A stretch of DNA of 64,000 bases, from the NCBI GenBank assembly GCA_017625775.1, contig JAGAKE010000019.1, forward strand, positions 1-64,000, in the 5' to 3' direction. This DNA comes from Fibrobacteraceae bacterium. GTDB taxonomy: Bacteria > Fibrobacterota > Fibrobacteria > Fibrobacterales > Fibrobacteraceae. The translations under genes were made by a program, and so were the position numbers. How positions within the stretch are numbered: position 1 is the first letter of the stretch; each line of letters opens with the position of its first letter. This document shows positions 35,719 through 45,040 of this stretch, in pieces. The notes beneath the pieces were generated by a model that was given only the letters and a program-made list of their open reading frames with translations, was not told where the DNA came from and searched no databases.

Positions 35719-36106
35719 TTAAAATATTTATTTTAAATCAAAAATAGTTAATTACTTCATTACACGCTCAATAAAGTATTGTCAGCCCCCATTTTTAGGA
35801 CTTGTTTAAAGTATATAAAATTTTATCGCCATTTCCTTTGCTCAAATTCTGAAACTTATGTGAAATGAATTTTGAACCATTATCACAACGAATGTTATCT
35901 GATTTATCCGATTGGGATACCACAGAAACTATCGGAAATTTTATTTCAGAAACAAAACTTCCGCTTAATGTAAATGCTGCTGCAGATAGTCTATTAAATG
36001 CAGTAAATGCCTGGACATGGATTTTAGATAAAAAACTCCTAGCACCTATTCAAGATAATTGAAACTAAACCTCTTTAGCTACAAGGCTTATTAAAAAATT
36101 CATTTT
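35719..36106. other. 388-bp gap with a single small reading frame
   Basis: AT-rich spacer between the acyltransferase and pyruvyl-transferase genes. It contains the 65-codon frame at 35865-36062 and, before it, a promoter-like stretch (TTGTTT then TATAAA around 35808-35835). No RNA gene or mobile-element end was recognised. Confidence 0.5.
35865..36062 (+). CDS. Possible small protein of unknown function
   Basis: 65 codons, starting ATG and closed upstream by an in-frame stop 13 nt before. The codons look like those of the neighbours and the peptide has a balanced composition with three Trp, an acidic N-terminal half and no membrane segment. No good Shine-Dalgarno sequence precedes the ATG. 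It lies opposite to the flanking genes and may be a remnant or a real small gene. I do not recognise it. Confidence 0.4.
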   Translation: MNFEPLSQRMLSDLSDWDTTETIGNFISETKLPLNVNAAADSLLNAVNAWTWILDKKLLAPIQDN

Positions 36107-37294
36107 CTACCCTTTCATTTCCCTCATAATTCTTACTATATCCTTAACATCCCCAGAAATTGATTCTTTTAAATTCTGACGAGATTCCTCATTGTAAGGA
36201 GACTGTATTGCTTCCTTTAAATGAGCCAAAATATTTTTAGGTTCCCATTCATTTTGTTTAAGAAAGTTTGCAGGAGCACCAATTTTTTTTCCCCATAAAG
36301 TAAATTTTTCGTTCCAGACCAAACCTACTGCGGGAATATTTAATGTATATGCAATAATGCACGCATGTAAACGCGTAGCTATGACTGCTTCAAATGAATG
36401 AATCAGAACAATCAATTCGTCAACATTTTTAGGTTTTTGTACGTTAGAAATAGAAACTCCTACTGAATTTAATTCTGAAAAAATTTCATCCGCAAATTCA
36501 TTATCTTTATCAAGACCATTTGTAAATAACTGAACCTTAAATCCTTCTTGCTGTAAAATTTTCACTATATGTATATATAACAGTTTCGCTTGAGCTTTTG
36601 AAAATTGCAGACCATTCGCTTCAAATATTTCTCCACGAGCAATACCAAGCCCAATTAGTTCTTTCTTTGACTTTTTATTTTCTTCTAAAATCTCTGCAAA
36701 AACCTCTTTTACCCACACTGCTGGATCAGCCACCTCAAAACTCATGGGATTGGATTTATTATCTAAATATTGTTGACAAAAAAGTGGATAATCATCTCTA
36801 ATAGTCACCCGCATAAGAGATTTATTTTGGAGAGCTTTCTTTAAAAATTGGCAGCGTTCATTTTTTTTATCATACCCCTCCACACCTAAAGAATTAAAAA
36901 ATACTGGTATATTTAATTTATCTGCAATATGCAAAATTACAGATAAATGCAGCCAAAATAATTGATATTTATATTTAACAAGGCCCCCACCAACAACCAC
37001 AATAAAATCAGAACCGATGAATTTAGATTTAAAATATTCACAATCTAAATTCCACATCAATCTTTGGTAGTTTTTTCGACGCCATTTTCGCAAGCGAAGT
37101 TTTTTTGTAATCTGTCTTACAATTTTGTATAAAAACGTTTCTTTTTTATGAAGTTCTGTATAATCAAGAACAACTCGATTAACTTGTATTTCTTGTGGCT
37201 CTGTATGTTTTAAAAATAACCACTCTGTACACCGGGCAATTACCGGATCTCCTAAATTCATTTCCTCATAAAGACCAACAAATGATATTTTCAT
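36107..37294 (-). CDS. Polysaccharide pyruvyl transferase family protein
   Basis: 395 aa from the ATG at 37294, which has AGGA upstream and removes six unlikely residues of a TTG start. It begins MKISFVGLYEEMNLGDPVIA, matching the family's N-terminal GxxxNxGD nucleotide-binding-like loop. VVVGGGLVKY, and a later segment with ATRLHACIIAYTLNIPAVGL, also fit the family. These enzymes add pyruvate ketals to sugars from phosphoenolpyruvate, or act as related glycan-modifying transferases. A second family member is encoded 7 nt upstream. Confidence 0.85.
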   Translation of the reverse strand: MKISFVGLYEEMNLGDPVIARCTEWLFLKHTEPQEIQVNRVVLDYTELHKKETFLYKIVRQITKKLRLRKWRRKNYQRLMWNLDCEYFKSKFIGSDFIVVVGGGLVKYKYQLFWLHLSVILHIADKLNIPVFFNSLGVEGYDKKNERCQFLKKALQNKSLMRVTIRDDYPLFCQQYLDNKSNPMSFEVADPAVWVKEVFAEILEENKKSKKELIGLGIARGEIFEANGLQFSKAQAKLLYIHIVKILQQEGFKVQLFTNGLDKDNEFADEIFSELNSVGVSISNVQKPKNVDELIVLIHSFEAVIATRLHACIIAYTLNIPAVGLVWNEKFTLWGKKIGAPANFLKQNEWEPKNILAHLKEAIQSPYNEESRQNLKESISGDVKDIVRIMREMKG

Positions 37295-37301
37295 ACTATT
37301 C

Positions 37302-38384
37302 CTAATTTTCAAGAAATGAGGTTACCCGACAACTCAAATCATCTGCTAATTTTTTGTAATCTTGACGATTTTCAAAACTTAAATTTCTACTAATTTTACC
37401 TTCAGAAAGTTTTTTAGTAATCTCTGGAGAGTTCACTACAATTTTTCCTGAAGTAAAATTGAGCTGATGCAATAAATCTAGTAATCCTTCGAAGCGACCT
37501 GAAGAGCGGACTCCACTACCTTGTAACGCTTCAGAATTAACAAAAAGAACAGGCGTTTCTATCCCTAAACAGGGTAAAGCACAATGTATTCTAGAAGTAA
37601 CTATATATTTTGCTTGACTATATCTTTTAATCAACAAACGAGCATATTCCATTTTTTCTTCATTTGTAGGAAAGTCGGCCTGGCTAATTTTATGACTTAT
37701 ATAACTAGCATTTAAAAGGACATCATCACTAAAAATATTTGAATAAGCATTGTAAAATGAAGCAACTAATAAAAGTTTCTTTTTCTTTGAAATCTTAGAT
37801 ACAGGAGATATAAAATCACTTTCAAATTTCTTATATAAATTCAACACTTTAAACGGACTTTTAACAAACATTAAAAGAGCTTTTACCAATTTAACCCATT
37901 TCTTTGCCTCGTTGTCCCCACCCAATTCAAAATATGGATCAACAAAAATTATTTCGTCTCCATGTTTGGAAGCTTTATATTTTTTCCCTAAAGTTAATGT
38001 AAGACACCCAGAAAACCAACTTTTAATTCCTTTTGATTCCAACAGTTTTAATGTTCCTAAATCACGTGCGCCAATAGGTTCATATTTTTTCAAATAAGCA
38101 ATTGTTTTTTCAGAAAAAAAAGTATCAGCAATTTTAGGAGTAATATGAAAAGAAAGAAATAATGGTTGTATGATTTCGGAGGGTGGAAAATTTTCTGGAT
38201 GGTGCATAAACCAACCATTCATAATTAATTTTATAAATTCATTTCCTTCTACAGAATTCAAACTTTCTCGTTCTATAGATTCAGAATTCTTTGGCAGAAA
38301 TTGTTCCTGAGCAACAGATTGCAAATAATCACCAATATTTTTTACTTTTCCCGTTCCTTTACAAACTAAAATTCCAGTTTTCAT
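37302..38384 (-). CDS. Polysaccharide pyruvyl transferase family protein
   Basis: 360 aa from the ATG at 38384 (GGAG seven bases upstream); a GTG at 38390 is also in frame. Starts with GILVCKGTGKVKNIGDYLQSVA, has GARDLGTLKLLESKGIKSWFSGCLTLTL and SRIHCALPCLGIETPVLFV, all characteristic of the family seen in exopolysaccharide loci (CsaB, WcaK and relatives). It could ketalise a sugar of the repeat unit. The two copies in tandem may act on different sugars. It overlaps the end of the flippase gene if the GTG is used. Confidence 0.85.
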   Translation of the reverse strand: MKTGILVCKGTGKVKNIGDYLQSVAQEQFLPKNSESIERESLNSVEGNEFIKLIMNGWFMHHPENFPPSEIIQPLFLSFHITPKIADTFFSEKTIAYLKKYEPIGARDLGTLKLLESKGIKSWFSGCLTLTLGKKYKASKHGDEIIFVDPYFELGGDNEAKKWVKLVKALLMFVKSPFKVLNLYKKFESDFISPVSKISKKKKLLLVASFYNAYSNIFSDDVLLNASYISHKISQADFPTNEEKMEYARLLIKRYSQAKYIVTSRIHCALPCLGIETPVLFVNSEALQGSGVRSSGRFEGLLDLLHQLNFTSGKIVVNSPEITKKLSEGKISRNLSFENRQDYKKLADDLSCRVTSFLEN

Positions 38385-38386
38385 TG

Positions 38387-39913
38387 TCACTCCTTCTTTA
38401 TTTTCTTCCGTATTTTTAAAAATATTTTTTTTCTTGTTTCTTTATCTATTGCAATAAAATATGTTGTAGTAAAATAGACAACACCAAAAGAGATAATGGA
38501 TAATACTAATCTTTCAAAATTTTCTGTTTTATATGAAACAAAATAAAGAACGCCTGCAGAAATTACTGACACACATGCAATTTTCCACAATACTCTTTTA
38601 AAATAACAAACAAATGAAAACTTTATAATTCGCTTTAAGAAACAAAAACGTATTATAAAATAAAGAACATCCAAAACACATTTAATTTGCAACACCCTTA
38701 CAGCAGCAGCTCCATAAGATAAGAATATATAAGATAAAATTATATTCATCACCATAGCACTACTAATACAAAGCTGATATTTTTTTATTTTACCTGAAGC
38801 TTGAATTGACATCCACATAGGAGCCGACAAAGTTTCTAACAAAGAATAAATAAACATATAAACACAAAAAATACCAGCACTTTCTGGAGGCGTCTTTAAC
38901 CAAAGATTTAAAACATATTCAATATTAAATATTAAAGGACAAACTATCGCAAACAACAACAAATACGAGTATTTTGCCGAATTATAAATCAATTCTGCCA
39001 GTTCAGAATATTTTTCTTGTGCATAATACTTAACTATCTGTGGTTTATATGCAGTTTGAAAATTAGATACAAAATGTCTTGTAGCCGAATTAACTTGACT
39101 TGCTATTCCCATAGCCGCATTTATCGCAAGTCCATAAAAAATATTCAATAATATATTCAATCCTTGATTTGCTGTCATCACCGCTATAGAACCAAACAAA
39201 GTCCAACTAGAAAATGATATCATTTCTTTAAAAAGCTTTTTGTCAAAAATATTCTTAAACTTTGCCGCAATAAAATTTCTTTTGCAATAAAACAAAAACC
39301 AAATGCATAAAAAAGCGTCTATTATCAAATGATTTATTGCGTATATTTTCAATTTATCATAATCAAATATCTCTAACGAAAAAGCGTTCAAAAGTTTAAA
39401 AACAACTTCTATAATACTTGTATAAGCAAAAAAAGACATTTTTTCATTGGCGATCACCATAGCACTAAATGGCGTTTTCATAATATTAAAAGCTAAAGCA
39501 AGCAAAGAACAATAAAAGCACCATTGTGCAGCGGGAATTCTATCTAAAGGTATTTGCATTTTATTATTAATAAACCATTCTCCAGAAAACCCTATTAATA
39601 CTATTAAAACGAGAGCTAATACAGCATATATTCGTAAACTTATATTAAAAACCAGATTGACCTGACTAACATTTCCTTTTCCTATTTCAAAATTTAAGAA
39701 CCTCTGTGTAGCAGAATTCAAAGGACCTTTAATAAAAGTAAAAGCAACAATAAATGACGCAACTACATTGTAAATGCCATAATTATCAACACCTAAATTA
39801 GCAAGAACTATACGACTTGTATAAAGCTGAACAAGCATCACCAAACCCATCCGAATATATAGGAATAAGGTGTTTTTTATGATTCGCTTATTATTTTTAC
39901 TTTGTTCGCTCAA
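38387..39913 (-). CDS. Wzx-like polysaccharide flippase
   Basis: 508 aa with about 14 membrane segments, MATE/MOP-superfamily type. The N-terminus (NTLFLYIRMGLVMLVQLYTSRIVLANLGVDNYGIYNVV) is typical of Wzx/RfbX proteins that flip undecaprenyl-linked oligosaccharide to the periplasm. Charged residues in predicted helices agree with a sugar-lipid transporter. It is very AT-rich (two sampled 60-base lines have 13 and 15 G+C). It works with the Wzy-like protein at 32428-33696. Confidence 0.87.
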   Translation of the reverse strand: MSEQSKNNKRIIKNTLFLYIRMGLVMLVQLYTSRIVLANLGVDNYGIYNVVASFIVAFTFIKGPLNSATQRFLNFEIGKGNVSQVNLVFNISLRIYAVLALVLIVLIGFSGEWFINNKMQIPLDRIPAAQWCFYCSLLALAFNIMKTPFSAMVIANEKMSFFAYTSIIEVVFKLLNAFSLEIFDYDKLKIYAINHLIIDAFLCIWFLFYCKRNFIAAKFKNIFDKKLFKEMISFSSWTLFGSIAVMTANQGLNILLNIFYGLAINAAMGIASQVNSATRHFVSNFQTAYKPQIVKYYAQEKYSELAELIYNSAKYSYLLLFAIVCPLIFNIEYVLNLWLKTPPESAGIFCVYMFIYSLLETLSAPMWMSIQASGKIKKYQLCISSAMVMNIILSYIFLSYGAAAVRVLQIKCVLDVLYFIIRFCFLKRIIKFSFVCYFKRVLWKIACVSVISAGVLYFVSYKTENFERLVLSIISFGVVYFTTTYFIAIDKETRKKIFLKIRKKIKKE

Positions 39914-39921
39914 AAGCCCTA

Positions 39922-40956
39922 TTACTCCATTTCCGCAATCATTCTCACAAACATTTCTTTTAATGTATAATTGGCAATCCAGCCTAATTGTTTAAGTTTG
40001 CTTACATCTAAATTCATTTTCAAAACAGGCGCGTAACCAAATTTTGAAATATCTTGTTCCTGAACAACAACTTGAATTTCATTCTTTGCACATTCTCCAG
40101 CAACTAAATGAGCCATTTCATAAATAGAACAATATGTTTCCTCATTTGCTGCATTATAAGCTTCCCCAACACTTCCCTTCAAAAGGACTGCTAGTATTGC
40201 AGAAACAGCATCTGCTGTATAAAGATAATTCCGTTTGGTTTCGCCTTTGGTTTTTAAAACAATATTTCTTTTTTCAATTACACAACGAGCAAATTCTGCA
40301 AATACACGACCGTCATGGTAAGAAACTCCTGGTCCAAATGTTTGCGTCAATCGAATCACTTTTACAGGAACAGAATATTCTGAAGCATAAGCTTTGCAAA
40401 GAGATTCACACAATCTTTTACTTTCTGGATAACTAGAACGAATCTCCATTGTATTCAAAGTTGTCCCTTGCGTTTCAAGAATTTTACCATCTGTAGCAGG
40501 TGTTCCATAAACTTCCATTGTTGAAAGGTAAACCAAACTTTCAACATTTTTTTCTCGAGCAAATTCCAAAACATTTCGTGTTCCTGTTATTGCAGTTTCA
40601 ATCGTTTCAACAGGATTCTCTACAAAAACTTTACTTGAAGTTTCACTCGCCGCATGAATAATGTAATGTATAGGTTCATTTTTTTGAATTTTTTCTTTAA
40701 TATCTGATACTAAAAAAGAAAGTCTTTCCCTATAAGGAACATTAAAAAAAATAGCCTCTGCTTTTTCTTTATTTCTAACATGTGCTATGACATTTGCAGA
40801 TTTCGTATTTTGAAGAATACTCAATACTAAAGTTTTTCCAATTAAACCAGTCGCTCCTGTCACAAGAATATTTTTCCCATTCAACGAGTCAAAGAACGAT
40901 GAGTATAATTCCCGCAAACGCTCTATATCTTCTAAAAGGATTTTTTTATGGTTCAC
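39922..40956 (-). CDS. NAD-dependent sugar epimerase/dehydratase
   Basis: 344-aa extended short-chain dehydrogenase. NAD-binding TGATGLIG at residues 33-40; catalytic Tyr-x3-Lys is YPESK within RSSYPESKRLCESL, with the Ser/Thr in YLSTMEVYG. An N-terminal extension of 30 residues precedes the Rossmann fold, an arrangement resembling UDP-glucuronate decarboxylase-like and dTDP-sugar epimerase-like enzymes, but the exact reaction cannot be named. It may turn UDP-glucuronate from the Ugd enzyme into another sugar nucleotide. The start overlaps the TagF-like gene by 11 nt. Confidence 0.82.
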   Translation of the reverse strand: MNHKKILLEDIERLRELYSSFFDSLNGKNILVTGATGLIGKTLVLSILQNTKSANVIAHVRNKEKAEAIFFNVPYRERLSFLVSDIKEKIQKNEPIHYIIHAASETSSKVFVENPVETIETAITGTRNVLEFAREKNVESLVYLSTMEVYGTPATDGKILETQGTTLNTMEIRSSYPESKRLCESLCKAYASEYSVPVKVIRLTQTFGPGVSYHDGRVFAEFARCVIEKRNIVLKTKGETKRNYLYTADAVSAILAVLLKGSVGEAYNAANEETYCSIYEMAHLVAGECAKNEIQVVVQEQDISKFGYAPVLKMNLDVSKLKQLGWIANYTLKEMFVRMIAEME

Positions 40957-42235
40957 CTTTAATTTCCTCCAAAGGATTCTTATTTCCTTTCATAAACTCA
41001 TTAATAAGAAAAGCGATATCTTTTGCAGCATGACCTGTTTCGAACAGCCCTGTTTTCAACTTAAAAGCTGACCACGCATTTTTGTATTCCATTTCATCAA
41101 AAGCTAATATATTTTGTTCCAATTCTTCATTATTCTTTGCATAAGGAAAGGGTAAATCTTCCATTTCATAATAGACACCCCGATCTAATTTGTATTCTTC
41201 AAAATCAGTAGCAAACGTAAAACAAGGAATTTCTCTAATTGCCGCATCAAAAATACAACTAGAATAATCCGAAACAAAAGCATCCGCAGCCATTATGAGA
41301 TCTTGCATTTCTGGATAACATGTTGCATCAATAACAGAAGATCCCAATGACATTTTCGTTTCTGTTACATATCGAAGCATTAATGGATGCCAACGAGCCA
41401 AGATTTTCCATTCACCAGAAAACCTTTTGTTAAGAGCATGTTTCAAATTCATAAAATTAATCGCATAAACGTCTTTATTTATACCCTTAGACCAAAAGTC
41501 ATCTCTGAATGTTGGAGCATAAACACATATTTTATCATCTTGATTGAAATTAAAATATTGTTTTATTTTCTTCTGATAAGGTTCATTATCAAAAAAAAGC
41601 ATGTCATTTTTAGGATAACCTATTTTCCAAATTTTTCCTTTATAATCAAAAGCGGATCTATAAACTTTTGACAAATGAGAAGATTGTGAAATAAATATAT
41701 CAGCAAGAATTGAAGTCGTTTCAACTTCTTTTGAGATTCGTTTCAATTGACGAAATTTAGAGACGTCTCCATCGATTTTCTTTATCCCTAATCCCCCATG
41801 CCATGTTTCTATAACTAACTGTCCTTTCCTTTTTTTTGCATTAGAAGGAAAACGATGCGTATCTAGCCAAACTTTCGCAGTCGCATATTCATACGCCACT
41901 CGCCAAAATGAAAATCTTGAAATAGGTTTAATATTGCTTGGAAGTTGGTATTTATAATTAAAATTTTTTACCCATTTAATTTCTATTTTTGGATCAATTT
42001 TTAATAATTCTTCTACAATAAATTTTGTATTATCTCCATATTTTCTTCCCATAAAAGTGCTTGCAACTACTTTATTTTGCAATGGAAATAAACGAGCAAA
42101 ATAATAAATAGGAGTAGATGTTGTAAATGAAAGCTTATCAAGAATGTGGTGAAACCCAGCCCAAATTTTCAAAGCCATCTTAAATGGTGGAAAAGTTGAA
42201 TTTTTCACCATTTTTTTTATTCTATTTACATTCAT
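40946..42235 (-). CDS. TagB/TagF-like CDP-glycerol glycerophosphotransferase family protein
   Basis: 429 aa, the second such protein of the locus. It has ETWHGGLGIKKIDGD (catalytic His-Gly), GYPKNDMLFFD, VYAPTFRDDFW, ARWHPLM and SDYSSCIFDAAIREIPCF, all family signatures. N-terminal about 60 residues are additional. Its cytidylyltransferase neighbour (42232-42963) could make the CDP-activated polyol it uses, so the two form a likely donor/transferase pair. Substrate could be glycerol-, ribitol- or another polyol-phosphate. Starts 4 nt inside the upstream gene's end. Confidence 0.85.
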   Translation of the reverse strand: MNVNRIKKMVKNSTFPPFKMALKIWAGFHHILDKLSFTTSTPIYYFARLFPLQNKVVASTFMGRKYGDNTKFIVEELLKIDPKIEIKWVKNFNYKYQLPSNIKPISRFSFWRVAYEYATAKVWLDTHRFPSNAKKRKGQLVIETWHGGLGIKKIDGDVSKFRQLKRISKEVETTSILADIFISQSSHLSKVYRSAFDYKGKIWKIGYPKNDMLFFDNEPYQKKIKQYFNFNQDDKICVYAPTFRDDFWSKGINKDVYAINFMNLKHALNKRFSGEWKILARWHPLMLRYVTETKMSLGSSVIDATCYPEMQDLIMAADAFVSDYSSCIFDAAIREIPCFTFATDFEEYKLDRGVYYEMEDLPFPYAKNNEELEQNILAFDEMEYKNAWSAFKLKTGLFETGHAAKDIAFLINEFMKGNKNPLEEIKGEP

Positions 42236-42963
42236 CCTTCCAATCCATAAATTTGAGCATCTTCTTTGACTTGCAATATAGCACGCATAGTATAAAAATC
42301 ATCTGGGGTTGTTATCTTGATGTTTTCATAAGGGCCGTCTGTCATGTGCAAACGATAACCATAATACTGCATCATCGAACAAGAATCAATAAAATCTTTT
42401 TTTCCTTCCGCCAATGCTTTTTCATGAGTTTCTAGAATATCATTCAACAAAAAACACTGAGGCGCTTTTGCTACTCGAGAATGAGCTCTATCAGGAACAT
42501 TTTTTATTTCACCATCATCAAGTATTTCAACGATTGTTTCTTTAACAATAGCACTTGTGATTGATGAACCAAATTGCTTGACGCAAGCTATATTTTTAGA
42601 CAACAATTCGCTATTAATTAAAGGTCGGACTCCATCATGAATCAGCACAATTGCTTCTTCGTTCGAAACAATTTCTTTTGCTGCTTTTAAACCATTATAA
42701 ATAGAAAGTTGCCCTGATTCACCGCCCGGCACGACTTTTACGACTTTATCTAAACGAAATTTATAAACCAATGAATTAAAATATTCAATCCAATCTTCTA
42801 CGCAAACAACAACAACAGCATCTATCTCTGGATTTTTTTCAAAATGTTCTATGGTATGCACAATAATAGGCTTATTATAAATTTCCAAAAACTGCTTTGG
42901 GCGTTGTTTGGAATTCATCCGAGAGCCGACACCACCTGCAAATATCAAACCAACATTTTTCAT
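42232..42963 (-). CDS. IspD/TarI-family cytidylyltransferase
   Basis: 243 aa. GGVGSRMNSKQRPKQFL is the CTP-binding loop of the family, with HDGVRPL and IKITTPDDF later. It either makes CDP-methylerythritol (IspD) or CDP-ribitol and related CDP-polyols (TarI-type). Its place within the polysaccharide locus, next to a CDP-alcohol phosphotransferase, favours a TarI-like role. No TarJ alcohol dehydrogenase gene is here, so the polyol phosphate would be made elsewhere. The IspD role cannot be excluded without knowing whether another ispD exists. Confidence 0.82.
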   Translation of the reverse strand: MKNVGLIFAGGVGSRMNSKQRPKQFLEIYNKPIIVHTIEHFEKNPEIDAVVVVCVEDWIEYFNSLVYKFRLDKVVKVVPGGESGQLSIYNGLKAAKEIVSNEEAIVLIHDGVRPLINSELLSKNIACVKQFGSSITSAIVKETIVEILDDGEIKNVPDRAHSRVAKAPQCFLLNDILETHEKALAEGKKDFIDSCSMMQYYGYRLHMTDGPYENIKITTPDDFYTMRAILQVKEDAQIYGLEG

Positions 42964-42976
42964 GCAATTCTACCTA

Positions 42977-44596
42977 CTAAAATTCTAACAACAATCCACC
43001 ATGCACATAAATATGACCGCCACGGCTTCTTAATTTTTCATAACCAGCAAGAAGCAAAATAGAAGAGCGGTCGCCATTTTTAATATCAACGCCACCACCT
43101 AATTTCCATATCATGCGTTTATCGTCTCCAAAGGCATAACCATAATCCCCCGTAAACACAGGCAACACCGTACTACCAAATGGAAAGCGAACCCAAATAG
43201 ATGCAGTTACAGGAACATAGTAATGACCATAAATATCTTGATAACCACTTCCAATTCCTAAAAACACCATTTGATCAAAGCGATACCACAAATGAGCGTT
43301 AAAATCTAAATTAAAGATTCCATCCTCTTCTAATGGCGTTAAAGAACCTATTTCTGCCGATAATCCAATATCAGCGGATGCGTTCGTTGGAAGAACAAGC
43401 ATAAAAGCCGCAGCAATTCCAACAAGCGAAATCCAAATGGAAGAAATCGTTGTTTCTTCGCTTCTTGCTTCACGAGCCCAACCGCCACCTTTTTGTTTAC
43501 AAAAAGACAAAAAGAATCCTTTTAACATAGCCATATTCATAGATAAAAAATAATAAGCTTGAGGAATAATTTTTAAAAGAGCTAGTAAAAAGAAGAGCAA
43601 AATAGAAGCAAAAATCCCAATATAAAATGGCTTTCCGGAAAATGCGAGTATAGCAGAAGAAATAATGCAAAGAATTCCTAAATGCGGTGAAAACCAACGA
43701 AGTAATTTATGTGAAAAGAATAAATAAGCAATTAAAGGTCTAAAGGGATTTAACAATGGTAAATAAGAAAAAAGATAATTGAAATTAGCCCGTCCAATTC
43801 GGACTTTTCTACGATATTCTCCAATAGCATCTTTTGAAGTTACTTCTGTTCCAATTGCTCCATTTGCAAATGTGCAGAAATAGCCCTTCTGCAAAATTTT
43901 TACTGTCACAAAAAAATCATCCATCACACTTTTTTTTGTAGGAAGTGGCGAATAAAGGTCTCGACGAATCGCATATAAAGCACCGTTTCCGCCTACCATA
44001 CGATCTAACGCCCCTTCAAATTTTTTGATTTCTGATTCTAAATCCCAGTAGGCGCTTTCTCCTTTTCCAAGAGGAGTGCCGCTTAAATCAGAAAGGATTA
44101 AATGTCCACAAACGCAGCCGATTTTCTTGTCTCCAAAAGGAGCGACTAATTGACGCACTACATTTGGAAAAAACATGGTATTCGCATCACAAAATAGGAG
44201 AATTTCGCCTTGCGCTATTTTTTGCAGGCGATTCAACATAGCCGCTTTTCCTGCATTTTTTTCAGCTTGAACAAGCGTAATTCCTTCAGACTCATAATGC
44301 TTTACAATTTCAGCCGTTTTGTCAGAAGAACCATCATCGCCTATTAAAATTTCTAACAATTCTTTAGGATAATCAATTTCCAACAAATTCGCAATTTTTC
44401 TTTCAATGATAGCTTCTTCATTAAAGGCGGAAATAAGAATAGAAACCTTTGGCAAATCATTCCATTCAGACTTTTGTTTTCTTTTAAAAATTTCACTTAA
44501 GAATGGAAGCGATAAAATAAAAAATACATACCCATGAAATAAGAGTAGCAATGAACTCCAGAAAACAACCGTCGCTATCAAAAAAATATTTTCCAT
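42977..44596 (-). CDS. GT2 glycosyltransferase fused to an exported barrel-like domain
   Basis: 539 aa in one frame. Residues 1-380 are a membrane GT2 enzyme: an N-terminal membrane segment, the GT-A core with AFNEEAII, GDDGSSD (85-92), CDANTMFF (136-143), MDDFF (225-229) and RRKVRIGRAN, then four membrane segments at about 275-360 and a WAREARSEE end. Residues 386-402 are a hydrophobic segment followed by NASA-D, which reads like a signal peptide. Residues 409-539 alternate polar and hydrophobic with many Gly and aromatics, and end in Phe like outer-membrane barrel proteins. No stop or ATG separates the parts. It is the first gene of the leftward half. Confidence 0.8.
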   Translation of the reverse strand: MENIFLIATVVFWSSLLLLFHGYVFFILSLPFLSEIFKRKQKSEWNDLPKVSILISAFNEEAIIERKIANLLEIDYPKELLEILIGDDGSSDKTAEIVKHYESEGITLVQAEKNAGKAAMLNRLQKIAQGEILLFCDANTMFFPNVVRQLVAPFGDKKIGCVCGHLILSDLSGTPLGKGESAYWDLESEIKKFEGALDRMVGGNGALYAIRRDLYSPLPTKKSVMDDFFVTVKILQKGYFCTFANGAIGTEVTSKDAIGEYRRKVRIGRANFNYLFSYLPLLNPFRPLIAYLFFSHKLLRWFSPHLGILCIISSAILAFSGKPFYIGIFASILLFFLLALLKIIPQAYYFLSMNMAMLKGFFLSFCKQKGGGWAREARSEETTISSIWISLVGIAAAFMLVLPTNASADIGLSAEIGSLTPLEEDGIFNLDFNAHLWYRFDQMVFLGIGSGYQDIYGHYYVPVTASIWVRFPFGSTVLPVFTGDYGYAFGDDKRMIWKLGGGVDIKNGDRSSILLLAGYEKLRSRGGHIYVHGGLLLEF

Positions 44597-44611
44597 TGTT
44601 TCTCCGAAATT

Positions 44612-45040
44612 TTAAAATCCTTCATAAAGAACTTTATTCAAAAAACGCAACATACCTTCTGTTCCCATGGCGCCGCTTAAAGAAAGCAAAGACATTCCAT
44701 TAGAATCTAAAATGACAAAAGAAGGAATTCCCCGCAACTGAAGTTTTTCAGTATAACATTCTTTCACAGGCAACTTTTGTCCTTCACAAAAAATAACATC
44801 TTCCGATTCTACATTTAAGCGAACCGCGTGAAAGTTTTCCGTTATCGTAGTCTGCACGCTAGAATCAGAAAAAACATTTGCTTCCATCACTTGACATGGC
44901 ACACACCAATCAGCAAAATATTCCACAAATAATGGCTTTTTATCTTTCTTCGCTTCAAGCAATGCTCTATCAAACGGAATCCAAATAGATTCAGCAGAAA
45001 AAACAGAAACAGCTAGAAATAAAAACAAGAGATATTTCAT
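44612..45040 (-). CDS. Exported thioredoxin-like protein
   Basis: 142 aa from the ATG at 45040 (AGGAAACC just upstream). Signal peptide FLFLAVSVFSA, then a thioredoxin fold with YFADWCVPCQVMEANVF; the CxxC is Cys-Val-Pro-Cys. RGIPSFVILD holds the cis-Pro. The similarity is to the C-terminal domain of DsbD/thioredoxin_7 proteins. A further pair of Cys (in FCEGQKLPVKECY) could form a second disulfide. The start codon overlaps the stop of the small lipoprotein gene. Substrates are unknown. Confidence 0.87.
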   Translation of the reverse strand: MKYLLFLFLAVSVFSAESIWIPFDRALLEAKKDKKPLFVEYFADWCVPCQVMEANVFSDSSVQTTITENFHAVRLNVESEDVIFCEGQKLPVKECYTEKLQLRGIPSFVILDSNGMSLLSLSGAMGTEGMLRFLNKVLYEGF

